From contig SXNM01000091.1 in NCBI GenBank assembly GCA_005777155.1, forward strand, positions 1 through 34,074: 34,074 nucleotides of DNA, read 5' to 3'. Positions 7,863 to 15,476 of this stretch are shown piece after piece. The number at the start of each line of letters is the position of its first letter. The first letter of the stretch is position 1. The translations under genes and the position numbers were made by a program. This stretch comes from Pseudomonadota bacterium (GTDB lineage Bacteria > Myxococcota_A > UBA9042). The notes beneath the pieces were generated by a model that saw only the letters and a list, made by a program, of their open reading frames with translations, ran no database searches and was not told the DNA's origin.

Positions 7863-10800
7863 CTACTTGCAGAGGATCGTGATGTCGTCGAGGTAGACCT
7901 TGACCGCCTTGATGCCCTGCGTGATCTGCGCCGAGATCAGCGGCCGCATGTAGGCACCGAGCAGCGCGTCGCCGACGGGCTGGCTGACCTTGGCCCAGCC
8001 AGACGACGACTTGCATCCTGTCCAGATGAAGTTGTTGGTCGTCGCCACCGCGCCTGGGGTCGGGGCCTTGGCGCCGGGCGTGTTGATGCCAAAGGCGAAC
8101 GGGGCGGCGGACGGACCAGCAGCACAGACGTCCGGGTCGATGAAGGCGTTGGTCTGCATCACCAAGGTCGCACCGTTGAGCGGTAGCCGCAGCCAGGGCT
8201 CCGACTCCAGGCCCGGGCTGATGAAGGCCTGATCGCCCACCTTGATCGACGTCGGGTTCTGCACCAGCAAGCTCGTGGTGCCCGACGTCTTCTGGTCCTT
8301 GGCCAGCGTGACCTTGAACTTTGAAGGCTGGTTCTTGTCGTCGAAGTTGCCCCAGGTGAACTGGCTGCCCATGGCGTCGAAGTTCTCGGAGTGGCAGAGC
8401 CAGGTGCAGGCGCCGGTGACGCTGATGTCGTCGATCAGGAAGCTGCCCTTGGCCGTCTGTGCAGTGCCCGACTCGACGACGAACTCGATGTCCACGGTCT
8501 TGTTGGCGTACTTGGCGAGGTCGATGGTCTCAAGCTTCCACGCCGTGATGGCGTCGCAGCGCTCGAGCACGACGTCGCCGCCGACGCGCACCAAGAACCT
8601 GTCACCGTCGCTGCAGCCGGCCTGCCCAACCTCCGGGATCTGCAAGCCGAAGGCCAGACGAGCGCCGGTGCCGGGGGTCACGGCCGGGACAGTGATGATC
8701 GTCGTCTCTGCCTTGCCCGACGCCGAAGGCCCAGCGTAGGTCGCGACCATGCTGGCGACGCCGCTGCGCGCCGCCTTGTCGGTGCCGGCCCAGTTGAGGT
8801 AGCCGCTGGCCGTCGCGGTACGGCGCCACGCCGGTGGCAAGCGAGCGTCGAGGCCGAGGGTGGGCGTGCCACTGACGCCGCTTGGCACCTCCACACCTTC
8901 GCCGATGCAGGAGGGACCGCAGGCGCCGCGCAGCGCGATGAAATCGAGCTTCACCTCGGCCTTGGAGGTCTTCTTCTTGAAGGCGGTGACGCGGAACTCC
9001 AGGTCAATCCAGCGCCCGACATGCGCGGCGAGGGAGAGCTTGACCTTGCGTGCGTCATTGCCTTGGTCGCCAGACAGCTTGCCGCAGTGCTGCCAGATCT
9101 GCTTGTTGTCATCGATGTACAGCGCCATGCACTCCGCATCGGCCATGGTCGAGAAGACGCCGAAGCGCAGCACCGGCACCATGTCCGGCGAGACGTACAT
9201 GCGCTTGTGCAGGTAGCGGAACACGGGCAAGGGATCGGTGTCCTTGGCGTCCTCCGCCAGCTTGGCGCCATCCCAGTTCATCAGCAGGTGGCCCTCTTTG
9301 CCGCCGCTCGGGTTAGTGAAGGTCGCGCGCTGGTACACGATGTAGGGGTCGGTGGCGCGCGGGAACCAGTTGGTGGACTCGAACTCGGTGAAGGTGTCGT
9401 TGATGCACAGCGAGCAGCCAGCGATCGGCTGGTGGCCGCACTGGCCCTTGGAACAGGTGTCGAGCGTGCAGTCGTCTTCGTCGTCACAGTCCTTCGCCTT
9501 GACACCGATGCACTTGCCGGCCGAACAGGCGTCCTCTTCGGAGCAGAGGTCGCCGTCCGAGCAGGAGACGGTCACCTTCGGCTGGCAGGTGCCCTCCTTG
9601 GCGTCCTTCGTGCCGACGGCGCACAGGTAGTTGGGCGCGCACGCACCTTTCTCGCCTTCCTTTGCCGCCGGATCGCAGACCAACGTCTCGGCGTAGGGCG
9701 GGTAGCTCTCTTTGTTGGTGACAGAGCAAGTGAACGAGGTGCCGCCCTTGTCTTGGCAGGCGGCGTTGACGCAGGGCCCTTGGAAGTCCTTGCAGGACTC
9801 GAGCGGGCCGGGCTCGCAGAAGCCGAGCTTGCAGGCGTCATTGACCGTGCAGCCGTTCTTGTCGGCGTCGCAGGGCGAGCCCTCCTTGACCGGAGTCGGC
9901 TCACAGAGGAAGGCCGTGCTGCCCTTGTTGGTGCAACCGCCGGTGATGCAAATGCTCTTGGCTTCCTTGCTGCAGTCCGCGGCTTTGCCGGCGGCGCACT
10001 TGCCCTTGGCGCAGACGTCATCGACGGTGCAGCCATCGCCGTCTGCATCGCACTTGGTGCCATCGGCCTTGGGATCGCCCCCGCAGAAGAAGGTGTTGGC
10101 GCCCTTGGTCGAGCAGGTGCCGGTCGCGCACGAGTTGCCCTGAGCTAGGCAGTTGACGGCAGCGCCCGGCAGACATGCGCCGTCAGCGTTGCAGGCGTCG
10201 TCCTTGGTGCAGCCGCTGTCGTCCGAATTACAGGGTGTATTGACCTTGGCTGGCTTGGAGACGCAGTTGCCCTGGCTGGAAGAGATCTTTTCGCAGACGC
10301 CGACGAGGCAGCCCGCGTTGCCATTGAGCTTGCTGCAGTCCATGAGCTTGCCGGGCACGCACTTGCCGGTCTCGCAGTGGTCGTCGAGCGTGCAGCCGTC
10401 GTTGTCGGCTTCGCAGGGCTTGGACTCTTTGACTGGCGCCGCGAGGCACTCAAAGGAGGTGTTGCCGAGGCTCTTGCAGGCGCCGACGGCGCAGGTGCTG
10501 TTCTTCTCGCTGCAATTGACCGGCACGCCTGGCACGCAGAAGCCTTGCACGCAGAGGTCGTTGGTGGTGCAGCCGTTGCCGTCAGCGTTGCAGAGCTTGC
10601 CTTCATTGGTCGGCTTACCGATGCAGCCGCCGAGCCCTCCGTTGACGGCCTTGTCGCAGGTCGGAATGGCGCAGGCGACGTCGATCTCGTTTTTGCAGTC
10701 ATAGGCTCCGAGCCCAGCCTGGCATTTGCCAGACTTGCAGGAGTCGCCCGCCGTGCAGAGCTGACCGTCCTCGCAGGCGGCGCCATCCTTGGCCTGCGTG

Positions 10801-13800
10801 ATCTTGCAGGTGAAGCCGTTGGGTCCGTCCTTGACGCAGGCCGCGAGCTCGCACTCGCCGGCGACGACCGAACAGTCCACTGGGTCGCCGGCCTTGCATG
10901 CGCCCTTTTCGCACTTGTCGTGCGCCGTGCAGCCCGAACCGTCGGCGTCGCAGGTGATGGTGCCGGCCTTGGGTAGCGGCACGCACTCAAAGCCCTTGGG
11001 ATTGTCGGCCTTCTCGACGCACTCGCCGTTGTTGCAGGAGTCCTCGACCACCGAGCAATCCGCGACGCCGCCGGTCTTGCACTGGCCGTTCTGGCAGAAG
11101 TCGCCGACGGTGCAGGCGATGCCATCGCTGCAGGCGGAGCCGTTGACCAACTGCTTGGCCTTGCAGACGCCATCAAGGGTGTCGCAGGTGTTCTTTGTGC
11201 AGGGCGTGTCGACGGTGGTGTCGCAGACCACCTTGGTGTCGTCGAACAGGCAGTAGCCGGCCTGATCGCTCGGCTTCTTCTTCTTGCAGGTGTACTTGCC
11301 GTTGCACGAGTTGTTGTCGTCGTAGATCTTGCAGTCGACGTCGACGCCGTTCTCACAGGCCGGACACTTGTCGTAGTTGCCGCCGGAGCAGAAGCCGCCC
11401 TGGCAGACCGTCTTCTCCGAGCAGGGATCGAGGTCGTCACAGGCGCTGCCCTCTTTGAGGTCGTCGGAGACGCAGCCCTTGAGCTTGTCGCAGGAGTCCT
11501 GGGTGCAGGGGTTGAGGTCGTCGCACTCCTTGGGCTTGCCGACGCACTTGCCCTTGCCGTCGCAGAAGTCGTCGGTGCAGATGTTGTCGTCGGTGCACTG
11601 CGTCTGCGTGCTCTCGTCGGCTAGGTTGACGCAGCCGGTCTTGCTGATGCAGCTGTCGATTGTGCACGGGTTCTTGTCGTCGCAGTTGACGATTTTGGAC
11701 AGGCACTTGTCCTTGTCGCACTGCCCCTTCTCGGTGCACTTGTCGCCGTCTTCGCAGGGCTGGAAGCCGTCGAGGGCGCTGCTGTTGCAGCCCTTGCTCA
11801 GATCGCACTTGTCGAAGGTGCAGTCGTTGCCGTCGTTGCAGGTGTTCTGTTCGTTGACGCAGCCCTTCTTGGGGTCGCAGGAGTCGTTGGTGCAGATATT
11901 GCCGTCATCGCAGGGCAGCTTGATGCCCTGGCAGGCGCTGCCGGAGCACTTGTCGTTTATGGTGCACAGGCTGCCGTCATTGCAGGACTTTCCGTCGTCC
12001 GGCACGATGGTGCAGCCGTTGACCGTCGAGCATGGGCCGGCGACCTTGGTGCAGGGGTTGTCGTCTTCACAGTTCAAGGGGCTGGCCGAACAGTCACCCT
12101 TGATGGTGCAGGCGTCCTTCTCGGTGCATGCGTTGCCGTCGTCGCAAGGCTTATCGGTGGCGGGGCTGACGGCGCAGATGCCCTTGCTGCACGACTCGAT
12201 CGTGCATGGGTTCGCGTCGTCGCAGTCCTTCTTCTTGCCAGCGCACTTGCCGGCCTGGCTGCAGCGATCGATTACGGTGCAGGCGTCGCCGTCATCGCAG
12301 TCCTTGTCGGGCTGCAGGATGTTCTTGCATCCGCCCTTGCCGTCGCAGCCGTCGACCGTGCAGGGGTTGTTGTCGTCGCACTTGACGCCGGCGGCCTTGC
12401 AGACGCCGTCGAGGCACTTGTCGCCCGTCGAGCAGGCATCTCCGTCGTCGCACTTCAGGCTGTTGTCGAGCAACGCCGCGCACTTGCCGCTCTTGCTGTC
12501 ACAGACGTCGATGGTGCAGGGGTTGTCGTCGTCACACTCCAGCTTTTTGCCGGCGCACTTGCCGTCCTTGTCGCACTTGTCGGCCTGGGTACAGATGATG
12601 CCGTCGTTGCAGGGGCCTCCGATACCGACCGGGGCGTTGGCGCAGCCAAAGACTGGATCGCAGACGTCAAAGGTGCATGCGTTATTGTCGTCGCAGGCTT
12701 GCTTGGCGTTGGTCTTGCACTTGCCGCCGATACAGACCTCTTGGATGGTGCAGACGTCGTCATCGATGCAGGTCGTACCTTCTTTCTTGGCGACCTCGGC
12801 GCACTTGCCGGTCTGCGTCCCGCAGGTGTTGTCTTTGCAGGCGTCCTTGCTGGGGTCGCACTTGACCTCGGAGTTCGGCTTCTTCGAGCAGAACTTCGCG
12901 ATGCAGGCGAAGGTGCCGTTGCACAGATTGCCGTCGTCCCACTTGGTGCACTCGCCGTCGGCGCTGCAGCCGCAGTTGTTGACCGGCGCGAAGCAGACGC
13001 CGGCCTTGCAGCTCTCGGTCGGGGTACAAGCGCTGTCGTCGTCGCACTTGTCGCCGTCGGGGCGTGCTTTGTAGATGCAGCCCTTCTGCGCGTCGCAGCT
13101 GTCGTCCGTGCACGGGTTGCCGTCGTTGCAGACCACCGCCGTGCCCTTGCAGAGGCCGTTGGTGTCGCACGAGGTCTGCGTCACGCACTTGTTGCCGCCG
13201 GTGCAAGGCGTGCCAACGGGTTTGGTCTTGACGGAGCACTGACCATTGGCCGGATCGCACAGCGAGGCGCCGCAGGACGGATCGGCGGGCGAGGGACACA
13301 CGACGACGCTCTTGATGTCCGTGTCGCAGACCTTGCCCTTGGCGGTCTGGAGGCACTTCAAGATGCCGGTACAGATGTTTCCATCGTCATACTTGGCGCA
13401 CTCGGTGTCGCTGTCGCAGGTCACGCACGAATTGGTGCCGGTGCAGACGCCACCGCTGCACTGGTCGTTGGTGGTGCAGCCGATGGCGTCGTCGCATGGG
13501 GTGCCGCCGAGCTTGGGCAGGTTCTGGCAGCCCTTGACGGAGTCGCAGGTGTCGGTGGTGCAGCCGTTCTTGTCATCGCATGCCACCACCGTGCCAGCGC
13601 ACTTGCCGCTGGCGCAGGTGTCCTTCTGGGTGCAGGCGTTGCCGTCGCTGCAAGGCCCGTCGAACTGCGTCGACTTGCAGGTGCCGGTCTCCTTATCGCA
13701 GGCATCGTTGGTGCAGGGGTTGTTGTCGTTGCAAGCCTTGCCTTTGCCGACACACTTGCCGGCGACGCAGGCGTCGGCGTCGGTGCATTTGTCTCCGTCA

Positions 13801-15194
13801 TCGCAGGCGCCAGCGTTTTTGGCCACCGCGAAGCAGCCGGTCTGCGGCGCACAGCCGTCGTTGGTGCAGGTGTTGCCGTCGTCGCACGCTTTGCTGACGG
13901 TGTAGTCTTCGCCAGTGCACTTTCCCTTGACGCACGAGTCCTTGGACGTGCATTTGTTTCCGTCGTCGCAGGCCAGGACGTCGGCGACGGCGGTGCTACC
14001 ACAGGTGCCGGTCTTGGGGTCGCAGGCGTCGTCGGTGCAGGCGTTGCCGTCGTTGCACTTCAGCGGTGCGCCGCCGCACTTGCCGCCGGTGCAGACGTCG
14101 TTCTGGGTGCAGGGATCTTCATCGCTGCAAGAGGCGCCATTGCTGGCGTTGCTCTGCGTGATGACCGGCTCGGCGGCGGTGCCGACGCACTTGACCAAGA
14201 TGCAGGCGTTTGCGGGCACTGCCGCCGCCACAGTCGGGCCGTCGCAGGCGCCGCCCTTGCATTCGTCTGGACCGGTACACGAGTTGTCATCGTTGCAGGT
14301 CACGCCGTCCTGGTGGGGCTCCTCGACGCAGCCCTTGGCCTTGTCGCAGCTCGCCTTGGCGCAGCCCGAGGTGGCGGTGCAGGTCACCGCCTCGCCTGAG
14401 ATGCAGGCGCCGACCGCGTCGCATTTGTCGCCGGAGGTGCACTGGTCGCCGTCGTCGCAGGCGGCCTCCTTCTCTAGGGGCGTGTGGACGCACTTCTTGA
14501 CGGCGTCGCACTCGTCGACCGTGCAGCTCTGGTCGTCATCGCAGCTCGTCTTGATGTCGATCTCGGTGCCACCGCAGGAGCCGAAGCCGCAGACGTCGTT
14601 CTCGGTGCAGGCGTTCTTGTCGTCGCAGGGGCGCTTGAGGCCGGCGGGGACGTCGTTGAGGGTGCACTCGCCGAGGTCGTTGCAGGCGGCGTCCTTGCAC
14701 ACGTCATTGTTTTGACAATCGATCTTGCCGTCGCAGGTGCCCTGGGCCGTACACTTGTCGTTGACCGTGCACTTCTTGCCGTCGTCACAGGCGGTGTCGA
14801 CGGTCGCCGGCGCCTTGGCGCAGACGCCTTCCTGACAGATCGCCCGCTCGCACGGGTCCAGCTTGAGGGTCGCACAATCGACCGCCGCGTCGACGCAGGC
14901 GCCGCCGCCGGTGTCGGTGTCGGAGGAGTCGAGGCCGACGCCGGTGTCGCTGCCCGTGAGGCCGTCGCCGCCGTCCGGGTCAGCCGTGTCCTCTGCGGTG
15001 GCGGTGTCGGTCGCTTGTGCAGCCGGATCGGAGCAGGCCGCAATGAGCAGGAGCAGCGCCACCGTCGCAGACCAGCGGCCACGGAGGAGCCCGCGGCCCC
15101 CCACGACGCGGTGATCTACGGTCGCAAAGTGTTCAGGGAACACTTCGTGGCCGCGTCGGGTTGAAGCTGGGGACGCGAGGAGCGTAATGCGCAT
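7863..15194 (-). CDS. Giant (about 2443 aa) cysteine-rich repeat lipoprotein with three C-terminal beta-sandwich-like domains
   Basis: Minus ORF 7863..17102 trimmed to ATG at 15194, preceded by an AGGAAG Shine-Dalgarno; upstream sequence is antisense to the divergent gene. Lipobox ATVALLLLIAAC|SDPAAQ, an Asp/Thr/Ala/Gly linker, then dozens of CDDGNxCTxxDxCxxGxC and CDDxNPCTxDxCDxxxGC units, then a longer repeat class, then tandem domains ending in ..IALRGAC, ..IDDISVTGAC and ..LDDITILCK. Confidence 0.92.
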   Translation of the reverse strand: MRITLLASPASTRRGHEVFPEHFATVDHRVVGGRGLLRGRWSATVALLLLIAACSDPAAQATDTATAEDTADPDGGDGLTGSDTGVGLDSSDTDTGGGACVDAAVDCATLKLDPCERAICQEGVCAKAPATVDTACDDGKKCTVNDKCTAQGTCDGKIDCQNNDVCKDAACNDLGECTLNDVPAGLKRPCDDKNACTENDVCGFGSCGGTEIDIKTSCDDDQSCTVDECDAVKKCVHTPLEKEAACDDGDQCTSGDKCDAVGACISGEAVTCTATSGCAKASCDKAKGCVEEPHQDGVTCNDDNSCTGPDECKGGACDGPTVAAAVPANACILVKCVGTAAEPVITQSNASNGASCSDEDPCTQNDVCTGGKCGGAPLKCNDGNACTDDACDPKTGTCGSTAVADVLACDDGNKCTSKDSCVKGKCTGEDYTVSKACDDGNTCTNDGCAPQTGCFAVAKNAGACDDGDKCTDADACVAGKCVGKGKACNDNNPCTNDACDKETGTCKSTQFDGPCSDGNACTQKDTCASGKCAGTVVACDDKNGCTTDTCDSVKGCQNLPKLGGTPCDDAIGCTTNDQCSGGVCTGTNSCVTCDSDTECAKYDDGNICTGILKCLQTAKGKVCDTDIKSVVVCPSPADPSCGASLCDPANGQCSVKTKPVGTPCTGGNKCVTQTSCDTNGLCKGTAVVCNDGNPCTDDSCDAQKGCIYKARPDGDKCDDDSACTPTESCKAGVCFAPVNNCGCSADGECTKWDDGNLCNGTFACIAKFCSKKPNSEVKCDPSKDACKDNTCGTQTGKCAEVAKKEGTTCIDDDVCTIQEVCIGGKCKTNAKQACDDNNACTFDVCDPVFGCANAPVGIGGPCNDGIICTQADKCDKDGKCAGKKLECDDDNPCTIDVCDSKSGKCAALLDNSLKCDDGDACSTGDKCLDGVCKAAGVKCDDNNPCTVDGCDGKGGCKNILQPDKDCDDGDACTVIDRCSQAGKCAGKKKDCDDANPCTIESCSKGICAVSPATDKPCDDGNACTEKDACTIKGDCSASPLNCEDDNPCTKVAGPCSTVNGCTIVPDDGKSCNDGSLCTINDKCSGSACQGIKLPCDDGNICTNDSCDPKKGCVNEQNTCNDGNDCTFDKCDLSKGCNSSALDGFQPCEDGDKCTEKGQCDKDKCLSKIVNCDDKNPCTIDSCISKTGCVNLADESTQTQCTDDNICTDDFCDGKGKCVGKPKECDDLNPCTQDSCDKLKGCVSDDLKEGSACDDLDPCSEKTVCQGGFCSGGNYDKCPACENGVDVDCKIYDDNNSCNGKYTCKKKKPSDQAGYCLFDDTKVVCDTTVDTPCTKNTCDTLDGVCKAKQLVNGSACSDGIACTVGDFCQNGQCKTGGVADCSVVEDSCNNGECVEKADNPKGFECVPLPKAGTITCDADGSGCTAHDKCEKGACKAGDPVDCSVVAGECELAACVKDGPNGFTCKITQAKDGAACEDGQLCTAGDSCKSGKCQAGLGAYDCKNEIDVACAIPTCDKAVNGGLGGCIGKPTNEGKLCNADGNGCTTNDLCVQGFCVPGVPVNCSEKNSTCAVGACKSLGNTSFECLAAPVKESKPCEADNDGCTLDDHCETGKCVPGKLMDCSKLNGNAGCLVGVCEKISSSQGNCVSKPAKVNTPCNSDDSGCTKDDACNADGACLPGAAVNCLAQGNSCATGTCSTKGANTFFCGGDPKADGTKCDADGDGCTVDDVCAKGKCAAGKAADCSKEAKSICITGGCTNKGSTAFLCEPTPVKEGSPCDADKNGCTVNDACKLGFCEPGPLESCKDFQGPCVNAACQDKGGTSFTCSVTNKESYPPYAETLVCDPAAKEGEKGACAPNYLCAVGTKDAKEGTCQPKVTVSCSDGDLCSEEDACSAGKCIGVKAKDCDDEDDCTLDTCSKGQCGHQPIAGCSLCINDTFTEFESTNWFPRATDPYIVYQRATFTNPSGGKEGHLLMNWDGAKLAEDAKDTDPLPVFRYLHKRMYVSPDMVPVLRFGVFSTMADAECMALYIDDNKQIWQHCGKLSGDQGNDARKVKLSLAAHVGRWIDLEFRVTAFKKKTSKAEVKLDFIALRGACGPSCIGEGVEVPSGVSGTPTLGLDARLPPAWRRTATASGYLNWAGTDKAARSGVASMVATYAGPSASGKAETTIITVPAVTPGTGARLAFGLQIPEVGQAGCSDGDRFLVRVGGDVVLERCDAITAWKLETIDLAKYANKTVDIEFVVESGTAQTAKGSFLIDDISVTGACTWLCHSENFDAMGSQFTWGNFDDKNQPSKFKVTLAKDQKTSGTTSLLVQNPTSIKVGDQAFISPGLESEPWLRLPLNGATLVMQTNAFIDPDVCAAGPSAAPFAFGINTPGAKAPTPGAVATTNNFIWTGCKSSSGWAKVSQPVGDALLGAYMRPLISAQITQGIKAVKVYLDDITILCK
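7866..9420 (-). other. Three tandem C-terminal jelly-roll/ConA-like domains of the giant lipoprotein (about 170 aa each)
   Basis: Each segment begins after a Cys (CINDTFTEFES; CIGEGVEVPSG; CHSENFDAMGS) and ends in a similar strand (LDFIALRGACGPSC, IDDISVTGACTWLC, LDDITILCK). Boundaries are approximate. Confidence 0.6.
9715..10970 (-). other. Second repeat class in the giant lipoprotein: about seven units of about 60 aa
   Basis: Consensus CDADGxGCTxxDxCxxGxCxxGxxxxCSxxxxxCxxGxCxxxGxxxFxCxxxPxKxGxx, e.g. CDADGDGCTVDDVCAKGKCAAGKAADCSKEAKSICITGGCTNKGSTAFLCEPTPVKEGSP. It is clearly longer than the upstream units. Confidence 0.75.
15127..15145. repeat. Perfect inverted repeat AAGTGTTC-AGG-GAACACTT
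   Basis: 8-bp perfect arms with a 3-nt spacer, inside the first codons (EVFPEHF) of the giant lipoprotein gene. Confidence 0.8.
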
Positions 15195-15476
15195 GTCGTG
15201 CTTCCTATCGCCCAAGAAAACGGGCAGAGGACGTGCCGGCAGGCTAGCAACTCCGCGCCCGTCACGCAAGAAGCTAGGCCGGCGGCGCCAGCGCTGGGGC
15301 TTGGCCGTGTGTTGTCTGCCGCGCGGGCCGGCGCTGGGGCGGCGGCCAGTGGTCGGGGCGGGCCCTCCCCAGGGTCGCGTAGGGTCGTGTTTGCCCGCGT
15401 TGATCCGCCCGTCGGCGGGATGTAAGCTCCCGCAGCCTCTTTGCCTCGACGGCGATGAGGCAGCCGAGGAGGCAGG

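Noticed and set aside
8391-14399. Long plus-strand ORFs (8391..10148, 11377..13074, 12699..14399) opposite the giant gene, with repetitive translations
   Set aside because: They mirror the periodic codons of the minus-strand Cys repeats. They have no start context or recognisable domains, and the sense strand has a clear lipoprotein and repeat architecture.
9715-14900. CRISPR-like regular repetition at DNA level
   Set aside because: The periodicity is coding (multiples of three, Cys/Asp codon pattern, in frame). Repeats are degenerate at the nucleotide level, without unique spacers.
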